64,000 nucleotides of DNA from contig JACKHS010000010.1 in the NCBI GenBank assembly GCA_020638875.1, forward strand, positions 60,843 through 124,842. The letters are read 5' to 3'. Both the position numbers and the translations under genes were made by a program. The notes beneath the pieces are model-generated. The model was given only the letters and a program-made list of their open reading frames with translations, was not told the origin of the DNA and did not search any database. This DNA comes from Planctomycetota bacterium (lineage in GTDB: Bacteria; Planctomycetota; UBA1135; GCA-002686595). This document shows positions 54,518-62,657 of this stretch, one piece after another. Numbering within the stretch: position 1 is the first letter of the stretch; every line of letters begins with the position of its first letter.

Positions 54518-55429
54518 TCACGCGTGGCCGAACAGCCGCAGCGTGTTGCCCGCCATGATCTGCTGCAGGTCGGCCTCGCGCACGCCGCAGGCCGCGAAGG
54601 CCGTCTTCTGCTCGTCGAAGCGGTCGATGCGCCAGCCGGTGGGGAAGGTGCCCGAGTCGGTGCCGAACAGGATGCGTCCGGGGCCGAAGACGTCGAGCGC
54701 GCGCTCGAGCACGTCGGCCAGGCGCACCTGCGGCAGGAGCACGCGCATCCACGAGTTCGACGACGACGTGTCGACGTGCACGTTCTCGCACTGCAGGCCC
54801 GCCATCAGCGTCTCGCGCAGGAACCCCGCGCCGAAGTGCGGCACGATGAAGGGCACGTCGGGGTGCGCGTTGGACGCCGGGATGAGGTGCAACGGGTTGG
54901 CGAGCTGGATGTCCTGCGTGCGCGGCAGGCCGAGGAAGTCGCGCAGCGGCACGGTCAGGAGACCGCAGCTCGCGTAGCAGGGCGCGCGCCGCGCGGCGAG
55001 CACGGCGAGCAGCTCCGCGCACTCCGGCCCGTCGATGCGGTAGCCGTGCTGGGCCGGGAAGAGCAGCACGCCGCGGTAGCCGCGCTCGTCCAGCAGCGCG
55101 GCGATCTTCTGCGCGCAGCCGGGCGCCTTGGGGTTCGCGACGGCGACGCCGGAGACGCGCCCGTCGGCGGCCTCGATCACGCGCGCCACGTCCTCGTACT
55201 CGGAGGGCAGGCTCGCGAACGTCACGAGGTGGTCGACGCCCTTGTCCTCGAGCTCGGCCTCCCAGCGCTTCCAGTGCGCGAGCGGGTCCGGGTCGGGCAG
55301 CTCGAGGCCGCGCGTGCGCGCGACGCGGGCGAGCTTCTCCGCGACGGTGCCCTCGAGCGGCGACTCCTCCGCGAGGGCGCGGTAGAACGAGTAGCCGAAG
55401 AAGTGCGCGTGGCTGTCGGCGACTTGCAT
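54518..55429 (-). CDS. Amidohydrolase-2 family metal-dependent hydrolase
   Basis: 303 residues. DSHAHFFGYSFYRAL (HxH), GVAVANPKAPGCAQKIAALL, RGVLLFPAQHGYRI, VPFIVPHFGAGFLRETLM (His), VHVDTSSSNSWMR, and ILFGTDSGTFPTGW (Asp), the TIM-barrel amidohydrolase pattern of the 2-pyrone-dicarboxylate lactonase/ACMSD group. Cytoplasmic, substrate unknown. Seven bp downstream of the FkbM gene stop on the same strand, so co-transcribed with it; convergent with eboB 15 bp away. Confidence 0.88.
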   Translation of the reverse strand: MQVADSHAHFFGYSFYRALAEESPLEGTVAEKLARVARTRGLELPDPDPLAHWKRWEAELEDKGVDHLVTFASLPSEYEDVARVIEAADGRVSGVAVANPKAPGCAQKIAALLDERGYRGVLLFPAQHGYRIDGPECAELLAVLAARRAPCYASCGLLTVPLRDFLGLPRTQDIQLANPLHLIPASNAHPDVPFIVPHFGAGFLRETLMAGLQCENVHVDTSSSNSWMRVLLPQVRLADVLERALDVFGPGRILFGTDSGTFPTGWRIDRFDEQKTAFAACGVREADLQQIMAGNTLRLFGHA

Positions 55430-55436
55430 GCTGGAC

Positions 55437-56273
55437 TCACTCCTCGCGCAGGCTGCGCAAGACGGACTTCAGGCGCGCCTTGGCGCCGAGGACGTGGAAC
55501 GGGAGGCCGCGCACCGCGTAGAGGTCGAAGCCGCCCTTGACCGGGTCGCCGTGCGAGGCCTGCTGGAGCAGGCGCGCGGCGCTGATGGGGTAGGGCGCCG
55601 CGGTGGCCTTGCCGAGCGTGAAGCCCTGCTGCACGAGGAAGTCGAGCAGCGCCTTCGGCTCGCAGCCGCGAAGCGCATAGGGCCAGAACTCGAGCAGCAG
55701 CGCGAGCTGCGGGCTGGCGGCGAGCAGCTCGCGCGCGCCCTGCAGCGCCAGCCACTCCGACCCCTGCGTGTCGATCTTGAGCACGCGCGCCGGGCCGGAC
55801 ACGAGGTCGTCGACGCGCTCGACGCGGATCTCGAGCTCCTCGGCGCCGGCGAGGTCGGCCGGCGCCGCGCCGCCCGCGTCGAGCACGCGGTTGTCGCCGT
55901 GGTTGTCCTTCGCCAGCACGATGCGCGCGCTGCCGGGCGCCGCGCCGGCGGCGCAGCGGTGCAGCACGCCGCGGCCCGGGCCGCGCGCGTTGGCGCGCTC
56001 GATGTTGCGCTCGGCCAGGTCGGCGATGAAGGGCACCGGCTCGAACGCGTGCACCTCGGCGCCCGCGAGGACGGCCTGCACCGCGAACCAGCCCACGTTC
56101 GCGCCCAGGTCGACGACCTTGCAGCCGGGCACGAGGTGCGCGCGGAACAGGGCCGTCTCGTGCGCCTCCCAGCTCCCGCCGGCGATGGCCGGACCGATGA
56201 TCGTGTCGTCGGCCAGGATGTCGAACTCGATCCCCAGGCCGGGGACGGTGACGGTGCGCGCGGCGGTCTGCAT
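55437..56273 (-). CDS. FkbM-family SAM-dependent methyltransferase
   Basis: 278 residues from the ATG at 56273. KVVDLGANVGWFAVQAVLAG (SAM motif I), VHAFEPVPFIADLAERNIER (acidic end of strand 2), VRVLKIDTQGSEWLALQGAR-type segment (RVLKIDTQGSEW) and LLLEFWPYALRGCEPKALLD are FkbM hallmarks. The family O-methylates sugars or polyketides. Preceding region 56274-56373 is divergent from the PTPS gene. Confidence 0.88.
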   Translation of the reverse strand: MQTAARTVTVPGLGIEFDILADDTIIGPAIAGGSWEAHETALFRAHLVPGCKVVDLGANVGWFAVQAVLAGAEVHAFEPVPFIADLAERNIERANARGPGRGVLHRCAAGAAPGSARIVLAKDNHGDNRVLDAGGAAPADLAGAEELEIRVERVDDLVSGPARVLKIDTQGSEWLALQGARELLAASPQLALLLEFWPYALRGCEPKALLDFLVQQGFTLGKATAAPYPISAARLLQQASHGDPVKGGFDLYAVRGLPFHVLGAKARLKSVLRSLREE

Positions 56274-56283
56274 CGTGGCGGAG

Positions 56284-56289
56284 AGGGTA
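56284..56289 (-). promoter_or_regulatory. -10 box of FkbM gene (TACCCT)
   Basis: TACCCT on the minus strand, 10 nt before the ATG at 56273. Confidence 0.4.
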
Positions 56290-56360
56290 CGCGGCCGGCC
56301 GGGCGCGTGCCAGGACGGACCGCGGCTCCGGGCGCGCTGGCGCGCGCCGTGCGCGCGCCG

Positions 56361-56366
56361 TACCCT
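56361..56366 (+). promoter_or_regulatory. Leaderless-type -10 box (TACCCT)
   Basis: TACCCT, 7 nt (ccccgcc), ATG at 56374. Confidence 0.5.
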
Positions 56367-56373
56367 CCCCGCC

Positions 56374-56868
56374 ATGGAGCGCTGGTCGATCGAGGTGCAG
56401 AAGGAGTACTTCAAGTTCTCCGCGGCCCACTTCCTCATCTTCCCCGACGGGAGCGCCGAGCGGCTGCACGGCCACAACTACCGGGTGTTCCTCGAGCTCG
56501 ACGCGGGCCTCGACGAGCACGGCCTGGTGGTGGACTTCAAGCGCATCAAGCCCATCGTGCGGCGCCTGGTCGACGCGCTCGACGAGCACTTCCTCGTGCC
56601 CGGCGAGCACCGCGAGCTGCGCGTCACCGAGGCCGAGGGCGACGCCTTCGAGGTGCGCTACCGCGATCGCCGCTACGTCGTGCCGCGCGAGGACGTGATC
56701 GTGCTGCCGATCAACAACACGAGCTCCGAGAACCTGGCCGCCTGGCTCGGCCGCGAGCTGCTGCGCCTCCTGCCCGAGAGCTTCGCCGACGTGGTGGTCG
56801 ACTCGCTGCGCGTCGGCGTGGAGGAGACCTCCGGTCAGCGCGGCGTCTACCGCTACACGCGCGACTGA
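56374..56868 (+). CDS. 6-pyruvoyltetrahydropterin synthase family protein, PTPS-III-like
   Basis: 164 residues. FSAAHFLIF (zinc His), ERLHGHNYRVFLEL (HGH zinc ligands), LVVDFKRIKPIVRRLVDALD, EHFLVP, LPINNTSSENLAAWLGREL and VGVEETSGQRGVYR give a full T-fold. The Cys of QueD and PTPS (CxxxHGH) is absent; the segment reads SAERLHGH, that is ExxHGH, the Glu pattern of PTPS-III enzymes that make 6-hydroxymethyl-dihydropterin and can replace FolB in folate synthesis. The insertion VRYRDRRYVVPREDVIV lengthens the protein over QueD (about 120). No queC, E or F nearby supports folate over queuosine. Confidence 0.85.
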   Translation: MERWSIEVQKEYFKFSAAHFLIFPDGSAERLHGHNYRVFLELDAGLDEHGLVVDFKRIKPIVRRLVDALDEHFLVPGEHRELRVTEAEGDAFEVRYRDRRYVVPREDVIVLPINNTSSENLAAWLGRELLRLLPESFADVVVDSLRVGVEETSGQRGVYRYTRD

Positions 56869-56886
56869 CGCGGCCGCGCAGGCGCC

Positions 56887-57957
56887 TCAGCGCGCGTCGG
56901 CGAGCGCCGGCGCCTCGACCACGAGGCCGAGCTCGACGGTCGCCTCGCTCCACGGCAGCGTCACGCGCGCGCGCACCGGCGACGCACCGCTGAGGTCGAC
57001 CGCGACGGTGCCGTGGCGGCCGAACAGGCGCTGGGCCGTGTCGAGCAGCGCCTCCGGGTAGAGCATCAGGATCGTGCGCAGCTCGCGCGCCGTGAGCGCG
57101 CCGTGGATCGCGCGACGCCACGCGACCGGGCCCGCGTCGGTCAGGCCGGCGGCCTCGAGCAGCCAGGCGCGCGGCACCTCGTCGCGCTCCTCGCGCGCGG
57201 CGCGCAGGCAGAGCTCGTGCAAGCCTTCGTAGCCGACGCGCGCGACGATGCGCTCGACCAGCAGGAAGCTCAGGCCGTAGAGCGCCTTCTTGTCGTTCGT
57301 GGCGAGGCGCGTCGAGGAGAGGCCGGCGGACACGTCGAAGACGTCGCTCGGGTCGAGCCCCTCGCTGACCTCGCCGAACAGGCGCAGCCGCGTCAGCGCG
57401 CCCAGCCCCAGGCCGTCCGGCCCCGCGTCGATGGGCACGCGCACCTCGACGTCGAGCTCGAGGCCGCCGGTCGCGAAGGCCGCGGCGGACAGGCGCCCGG
57501 CGCGCATCTCGACCGCCTGCTCGGGCGCGAGCGCCACGGAGACGAGGTCGCACAGGCCCTCCTCGAGCGAGCCGGGCAGGCGCTCCCAGCTCGCGCCGAG
57601 CGAGGCGTGCACGAGCTCGTGCGCGAGCGTGCGCCGCAGGGTGTCGGGGGCCTCGCGCAGGTGGATGCGCCGGTGCGTCTCCGACCAGAAGCCGTCGGCC
57701 TCGGCGTAGACGTCGCCCTCGAAGCGGTACAGCGCCGGGCGCGCCTGCACCCAGACCTCGAGCTCCGGTGCGTGCGCGTCGGGCAGCAGCGCCTCCACGC
57801 GCGGCGCGAGCTCGCAGAGCGCGTCGCTGATCTCGGCCGCGCGGGCCGCGCCGCCGGCGCGCACGAGCCCGGCGGGCCCGCGGTAGCTGGCGGGCGGGGG
57901 GCCCACTTGGCACGCCGTGAGGGCGCAGAGGGCGAGCAGGGCGAGTCGGATTCTCAA
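56887..57957 (-). CDS. Lipoprotein with HExxH metallopeptidase-like motif
   Basis: 356 residues with a TTG start, the only codon that includes the lipoprotein signal (LALLALCALTAC). AHELVHASLGASWERLPGSL carries HExxH, followed 14 residues after the second His by EEGLCDL, whose Glu could be the third ligand (gluzincin, peptidase MA-like). The rest (LFLVERIVARVGYEGLHELC) is helical. Outer-membrane or periplasmic peptidase candidate; substrate unknown. A TAGGTT box lies about 18 nt upstream. Confidence 0.78.
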   Translation of the reverse strand: MRIRLALLALCALTACQVGPPPASYRGPAGLVRAGGAARAAEISDALCELAPRVEALLPDAHAPELEVWVQARPALYRFEGDVYAEADGFWSETHRRIHLREAPDTLRRTLAHELVHASLGASWERLPGSLEEGLCDLVSVALAPEQAVEMRAGRLSAAAFATGGLELDVEVRVPIDAGPDGLGLGALTRLRLFGEVSEGLDPSDVFDVSAGLSSTRLATNDKKALYGLSFLLVERIVARVGYEGLHELCLRAAREERDEVPRAWLLEAAGLTDAGPVAWRRAIHGALTARELRTILMLYPEALLDTAQRLFGRHGTVAVDLSGASPVRARVTLPWSEATVELGLVVEAPALADAR

Positions 57958-58014
57958 GGCAGGACGCTCCGACCAAACCTATCCCGGGATCGGCGGCGGG
58001 GTCGGCCGACGACG

Positions 58015-58052
58015 GCGCGGGGGGCCGAGGCGCGTGCCTCGACCCCCCGCGC
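58015..58052 (-). terminator. Long hairpin terminator after the 58072-58734 gene
   Basis: 17-bp stem with one mismatch (58015-58031 with 58036-58052) and a 4-nt loop, 19 nt beyond the stop. The strongest hairpin by length in this half of the window. Confidence 0.75.
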
Positions 58053-58071
58053 GGGTGGGACGCTCGGCGGG

Positions 58072-58734
58072 TCAGCGCGTCAGCGTGCCCGTCAGACGCA
58101 CGGGCTCGGCGCCGCCGTCGACCAGCAGCTCCACGCGCCGCGGCGCGTCCGCCGCCGGGATCGCCGCGACCGCGCGGTAGGCCTCGAACTCGCGTCGCGC
58201 GTCGGCGCTCGGCGCGCTCGCGAGCGCGGCGTCGGCGTGCGCCGCGAGCCCCGGCGGCAGCGGCTGCGCGTCGAGCGCGAGCACGTAGTTCGTATCGCCG
58301 AGGTAGGAGCGCACGACGACGTGCAACTCGCCCGGCCCTTCGAACGCGAACACCCCGGCTTCGGGGTGCAGGTCCGTCTCCCAGCACGCGATCATCTCGT
58401 CGAGCGTCGGGTCGTAGATGCAGAAGTCGAGGTCGGCGTCGAGGTCGAGCTCGTACAGCGCGACGTGCAGCTCGACCGGCCCGGGCGCGTAGAAGGCGAA
58501 GCCGTCGTACGGGTCGGGACAGCACTCCGTGATGTGGCCGCCGATCTCGACGTAGTCGCCCGGGCGCAGCTCGCCGATCCAGTCCGCCGTCAGCGCCGTG
58601 TCGTTCGGCTCGCGCTCGTAGAGGGAGTCGGCGCGCGGGCGGTCCACCACGACGATGTGGTCCTCGTGGTGGTAGCAGCTCACGAGGACCAGCGGCAGCA
58701 GGGCGAGGAGGGGCGTGGCGAGGGGCAGCTTCAT
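58072..58734 (-). CDS. Lipoprotein with pre-peptidase C-terminal-like domain
   Basis: 220 residues; lipobox LVLVSC at about 16-21. YEREPNDTALTADWIGELRP, YDGFAFYAPGPVELHVALYE, ADLDFCIYDPTLDEMIACWE and GELHVVVRSYLGDTNYVLAL match the PPC (bacterial pre-peptidase C-terminal) beta-sandwich with its EPND opening. GGAGG Shine-Dalgarno precedes the ATG by 8 nt. Surface or periplasmic binding role; no enzyme domain is fused. Confidence 0.8.
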   Translation of the reverse strand: MKLPLATPLLALLPLVLVSCYHHEDHIVVVDRPRADSLYEREPNDTALTADWIGELRPGDYVEIGGHITECCPDPYDGFAFYAPGPVELHVALYELDLDADLDFCIYDPTLDEMIACWETDLHPEAGVFAFEGPGELHVVVRSYLGDTNYVLALDAQPLPPGLAAHADAALASAPSADARREFEAYRAVAAIPAADAPRRVELLVDGGAEPVRLTGTLTR

Positions 58735-58902
58735 GGGGGACCTCCGTGGGGTTCGGCCGTAGCGGCGCTGACGAAGCGGGCGGGCAAGAGGCGTGCCGCC
58801 CCTCGGCGCACGCGTCGAGCGCGGTCTTTGCCGGGCGGTGCGCGCGGGCTGTCCCCGGCGACGGACACCGCGGAGGACGCCGCCGCGGGCCTCCGCGCGC
58901 GC

Positions 58903-59883
58903 TCAGCGCTGCGCGGCGATCGCCGCGTGCACGCGCTCGACCGCGAGCCCGGTCATGCACGGATGCCCGGCGACGTTGCAGTGCCGCCGGCGACAGGGCG
59001 CACACGGCACCGCCTCGCGCAGCACGGCGTCGGGGCGCAGGTAGGGGCCCGTGCGCGCCGGATCGGCCGCGCCGAAGAGCGCCACCACCGGCGTGCCCAC
59101 GGCCACCGCCATGTGCAGCGGGCCGGTGTCGCCGGCGACGAAGACCGCGCTCGCCGCGAGCAGGCCGGCGGTCTGCCGCAGGCTCAGGCGCCCGACCGTG
59201 TCGACGAGCCCTGCGGGCACGCGCGCGAGCACGGCGTCGGCCGCCGCGCGGTCACCCGGCCCGCCGACGAGCGCCACGCGGCCGGGGCCGTGCTCGGCGA
59301 CCAGGCGCGCGGCGAGCGCGGCCCAGTGCTCGAGCGGCCAGAGGTTCGCGGGCTTCGACGCGCCGAGCCCCAACGCGACGCGCGGCGCCGCGTCCGTCCA
59401 CGCCACGCGCGGCAGGCGCCACTCCGGCGGCGTCGCGGGCAGCCCGAGGTGGTCGGCGAACTCGAGGTACTGCGCGACCGTCGTGCCGGGGGCGGGGTTG
59501 GGCGCGATGCGCTCGTTCGTGAAGAGCCAGGCGAGCTCCTTCGTGCGGGCGCGGTCGAAGCCGAGGCGCCGCGGCGCGCCGCTCAGCCGCGCGATCACGC
59601 CGCTCTTCAGGATGCGCTGCAGGTCGATCACGAGGTCGTGGCGCCCTGCGCGCAGCGCGCGCAGCCCGGCGCGGCGGCGGGCACGGTCGCGCACGTCGAG
59701 CACGAGGAACTCGTCGACCGCGTCGTGGCCGCGCACGAGCTCGTGCGCGAGCGGCGCGATCACCCACGTCAGGCGCGTCCGCGGCCAGCCCGCGCGCAGC
59801 CGGCACACGAAGGGCAGCGTGTTCACCACGTCGCCGATGGCGCCGAGCTTGACGAGGGCGATGCGTTCGGGCGGGGCCGGCAT
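58903..59883 (-). CDS. Family 9 glycosyltransferase (heptosyltransferase-like)
   Basis: 326 residues from the ATG at 59883 (a GTG two codons upstream is also possible). IALVKLGAIGDVVNTLPFVC, WVIAPLAHELVRGHDAVDEF, LVIDLQRILKSGVIARLSGA, GLGASKPANLWPLEHWAALA, VALVGGPGDRAAADAVLARV and FVAGDTGPLHMAVAVGTPVV follow GT9; a C-terminal Cys cluster (PCAPCRRRHCNVAGHPCM) is common in the family. Transfers a heptose or similar sugar in LPS or surface glycan synthesis. TACGCT lies 10 nt before the ATG. Confidence 0.92.
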   Translation of the reverse strand: MPAPPERIALVKLGAIGDVVNTLPFVCRLRAGWPRTRLTWVIAPLAHELVRGHDAVDEFLVLDVRDRARRRAGLRALRAGRHDLVIDLQRILKSGVIARLSGAPRRLGFDRARTKELAWLFTNERIAPNPAPGTTVAQYLEFADHLGLPATPPEWRLPRVAWTDAAPRVALGLGASKPANLWPLEHWAALAARLVAEHGPGRVALVGGPGDRAAADAVLARVPAGLVDTVGRLSLRQTAGLLAASAVFVAGDTGPLHMAVAVGTPVVALFGAADPARTGPYLRPDAVLREAVPCAPCRRRHCNVAGHPCMTGLAVERVHAAIAAQR

Positions 59884-60002
59884 GGGCACGCGCAGCGTAC
59901 GCCGTGGCGCACGGCGCGGCGAGCCCTCGGGGCGGCGCGGTGTAGGTGCGCGGCGCCGGCGGCGCTACGGGCACGACTCCCACGCCCCGACCCCAGCTCC
60001 CC

Positions 60003-61037
60003 ATGTCGCCCCTCCGCTCCACGCTCGCGCTCCTCGTCTGCTTCGTCGCCGCCTTCGCGCCCGAGGAGCTGCGCTACGAGCCGCGCCTCGCCACGCCCGT
60101 GACGGCCACGCTCCACCTGACCCGCGAGACCGCGCAGGACGGCGCGCGCGCGACCTACGACGGCGAGGAGCAGGAGCGCGAGGCCGCCGGGACGACGTAC
60201 CAGGTCGAGGAGCGGCTGACGGTCGTCGACGAGGTGCGCGCGGCGGAGGCCGGCCGCGCGACCGTGCTCGGCCGGCGCTTCACCGAGCTCGCGCGCAGCA
60301 CGAGCTACTCGAACCCGGCGTTCGAGGGCGAGCTCGACGAGACCGCGGAGTTCGCCAGCCCGCTCGCCGGCCGCGCGGTGCGCCTCGAGCGCGACGAGGA
60401 CGGCGCCTGGTCGGCCGCGCTCGACGACGAGGGCGAGCTCGAGGACGACGCCGTGCTCGCGGAGCTCGCGGGCGAGCTGACGCTGGCGTCCTTCCTGCCC
60501 GACGCCGCGGTCGAGCGCGGGGACTCCTGGACGGTCGCGCCCGAGCGGCTGTTCGAGCTCTTCGAGCCGCTCGGTGGGCTCGCCTGGACGCGGGTCGGCG
60601 TCGACGCGAGCGGGTGGAAGACCTTCGCCGGCTTCGGCGAGGAGGTCCCCGAGCCCGTGCCCGAGTACGAGGGGGAGGTGCGCGCCACCTTCGCGGGGCG
60701 CAAGAAGGTCGACGGCGTGGCCGTCGCGATCGTCGAGCTCGAGGTCGACGTCGTTCGACGCACCGACACCACCGCCAACCAGCGCGCGTTCCTGCGCCTG
60801 ATGGACCCCAGCGAGCGCTGGACGCTGGAGGCGGCCGAGTACACGGTCGCCTACGAGGGCAGCGGCCGGCTCCTGTGGGACCGCAAGGAGCACCGCGCGG
60901 TCGGCCTCGAGCTCGCGCTGGAGCTCGTCGTGACCGACCGCAGCGAGCAGACGACCGAGGAGGACGGGGAGGTCCACCGCGCGCTGGAGGAGAGCGTCTC
61001 GCACGGGCGCTGCAGCCTCGAGTTCGCCTTCGAGTAG
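60003..61037 (+). CDS. Secreted protein of unknown function
   Basis: 344 residues. Signal peptide STLALLVCFVAAFA. The body is acidic and beta-rich with repeated hairpins: RYEPRLATPVTATLHLTRET, TTYQVEERLTVVDEVRAAEA, SYSNPAFEGELDETAEFASP, ASFLPDAAVERGDSWTVAPE, VDGVAVAIVELEVDVVRRTD and WDRKEHRAVGLELALELVVT. The VERGDSWTV and KVDGV..A.V.L layout resembles a planctomycete family of about 300-residue exported proteins without a function. Divergent from the GT9 gene. Confidence 0.75.
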   Translation: MSPLRSTLALLVCFVAAFAPEELRYEPRLATPVTATLHLTRETAQDGARATYDGEEQEREAAGTTYQVEERLTVVDEVRAAEAGRATVLGRRFTELARSTSYSNPAFEGELDETAEFASPLAGRAVRLERDEDGAWSAALDDEGELEDDAVLAELAGELTLASFLPDAAVERGDSWTVAPERLFELFEPLGGLAWTRVGVDASGWKTFAGFGEEVPEPVPEYEGEVRATFAGRKKVDGVAVAIVELEVDVVRRTDTTANQRAFLRLMDPSERWTLEAAEYTVAYEGSGRLLWDRKEHRAVGLELALELVVTDRSEQTTEEDGEVHRALEESVSHGRCSLEFAFE

Positions 61038-61122
61038 CCCGCGCGGGGTCCCGGCCGTGGCCGCGCGGGGCGGCGCGCGCGACGAGGTCGCGGGAGCCCG
61101 CCCACCTCGCGCGCGCCTGCGC

Positions 61123-61128
61123 TATCCT
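61123..61128 (+). promoter_or_regulatory. Leaderless-type -10 box of miaB (TATCCT)
   Basis: TATCCT, 6 nt (tccgcc), GTG at 61135; supports this start. Confidence 0.55.
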
Positions 61129-61134
61129 TCCGCC

Positions 61135-62586
61135 GTGACCACCACCCGCTTCCAGTCCGAGGCGCGGGCCGACGGCCCCGCCAGCGCGCCGAAGGTGCAC
61201 GTCGTGACCTTCGGCTGCCAGATGAACAAGTACGACTCGCTGCTGGCCGAGGGGCGCTTCCGGCGCCGCGGCTACGTGACCACCGAGTCGATGGACGACG
61301 CGGACGTCGTGCTCTTCAACACCTGCTCGGTGCGCGAGCACGCCGAGGAGCGCACGTACTCCTGGCTCGGCGAGATCAAGCGCGCCAAGCAGCGGCGCCC
61401 CGAGCTCGTCATCGGCGTGATGGGCTGCATGGCGCAGCGCGTCGAGGAGGAGGTCTTCCGCCGCGCCGGCCACGTCGACCTCGTCGTCGGCACGCGCGAG
61501 TTCCAACGCCTGCCCGAGCTCGTCGACGAGCTGCGCGCGCGCCGCGCCGACCCCGAGCGCTTCGCGCCCAAGGAGCGCCGCATCCTCGCCGTCGACGGCG
61601 GCGTGGACGTCGAGGTCGACCGCTCCGACGAGGAGTACACCGGCGGCCGCCACGGCTACCTCGCCGTGATGCGCGGCTGCGACCTCAACTGCACCTACTG
61701 CATCGTGCCGACGACGCGCGGCCGCGTGCGCTCGCGGCCGATCGAGGCGCTCGTCGAGGAGGCGCGCTGGATGGTCGCCCAGGGCTGCCAGGTGATCACG
61801 CTGCTCGGCCAGACGGTGAACAGCTACGGCGAGGACTTCCCCGCGCCCGCCGAGGGCGAACCGCGCTTCCTCGGCCGGCAAGGCCGCCCGTCGCTCGCCG
61901 ACCTCTTGCGCGCGCTGCAGGCGCTCGAGGGCCTCGAGCGCATCCGCCTGATCACGCTGCACCCCGCCTACCTCACGCGCGCGCTGGCCGAGGCGCTGCG
62001 CGACTGCCCGAAGGTCGATCGCTTCCTACCGCTCCCGGCCCAGGCCGGCAGCGACCGCGTCCTGAAGGCGATGAAGCGCGGGTACACGAAGGACCTCTAC
62101 CGCGAGCGCATGGCGATGCTGCGCGAGCTCGTGCCGGACGTGGAGCTCGGCTCGGACTGGATCGTGGGCTTCCCGACCGAGACGGACGCCGAGTTCGACG
62201 AGTCGCTCGCGTTCCTCGACGAGATGGACTTCGTCGTCAACTACGTCTTCAAGTACGACCCGCGCCCGGGCACCTCGAGCGCCGACGGCCTCGCCGACGA
62301 CGTGAGCACCGAGCAGAAGAAGGCGCGCAACCAGGCGCTGCTCGCGATGGCCGAGCGCGTCGGCCTGCGCCGCATGTCGAGCTACGTCGGCCGCGAGGTC
62401 GAGGTCTTCGTCGAGGAGCCCTCGCCGCGCGCGGAGGGCATGCTGGTCGGCCGCAGCGTCCACGGCCTCCCCGTCAGCCTGCCGGGCGGGCTCGAGCTGT
62501 GCGGCCGCACGCTGCGCGTGCGCGTCCAGGAAGCCACCGCGTACGGCATGAGCGGCACGCCGGTCGAGCCGGCCGCACGGGCCTGA
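61135..62586 (+). CDS. miaB: tRNA-2-methylthio-N6-dimethylallyladenosine synthase
   Basis: 483 residues. UPF0004 domain with FGCQMNKYDS, NTCSVREHAEE and GVMGCMAQR (cluster cysteines), radical-SAM domain with RGCDLNCTYCIVPTTRGR (CxxxCxxC), LLGQTVNSYGEDF, LPAQAGSDRVLKAMKRGYT, GSDWIVGFPTETDAEF, and a C-terminal TRAM domain (GREVEVFVEEPSPRAEGMLV). RxSDEEYTGG before the radical-SAM part is typical of MiaB. Adds the 2-methylthio group to i6A37 in tRNAs. The usual PLQSGS is LPAQAGS. Confidence 0.95.
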   Translation: MTTTRFQSEARADGPASAPKVHVVTFGCQMNKYDSLLAEGRFRRRGYVTTESMDDADVVLFNTCSVREHAEERTYSWLGEIKRAKQRRPELVIGVMGCMAQRVEEEVFRRAGHVDLVVGTREFQRLPELVDELRARRADPERFAPKERRILAVDGGVDVEVDRSDEEYTGGRHGYLAVMRGCDLNCTYCIVPTTRGRVRSRPIEALVEEARWMVAQGCQVITLLGQTVNSYGEDFPAPAEGEPRFLGRQGRPSLADLLRALQALEGLERIRLITLHPAYLTRALAEALRDCPKVDRFLPLPAQAGSDRVLKAMKRGYTKDLYRERMAMLRELVPDVELGSDWIVGFPTETDAEFDESLAFLDEMDFVVNYVFKYDPRPGTSSADGLADDVSTEQKKARNQALLAMAERVGLRRMSSYVGREVEVFVEEPSPRAEGMLVGRSVHGLPVSLPGGLELCGRTLRVRVQEATAYGMSGTPVEPAARA

Positions 62587-62590
62587 AACG

Positions 62591-62640
62591 GCGCCCGCCG
62601 CGCCCGCGGCTCCGTGCGGAGGCGCGAGCGCGGCGGGCGC
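62591..62640. terminator. Bidirectional hairpin between miaB and mdh
   Basis: Perfect 12-bp outer stem (62591-62602 with 62629-62640) enclosing 26 nt that contain a smaller CTCC-GTGC-GGAG hairpin. Lies between convergent stops. Confidence 0.65.
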
Positions 62641-62657
62641 GTGGGCGACCGGGGCCG

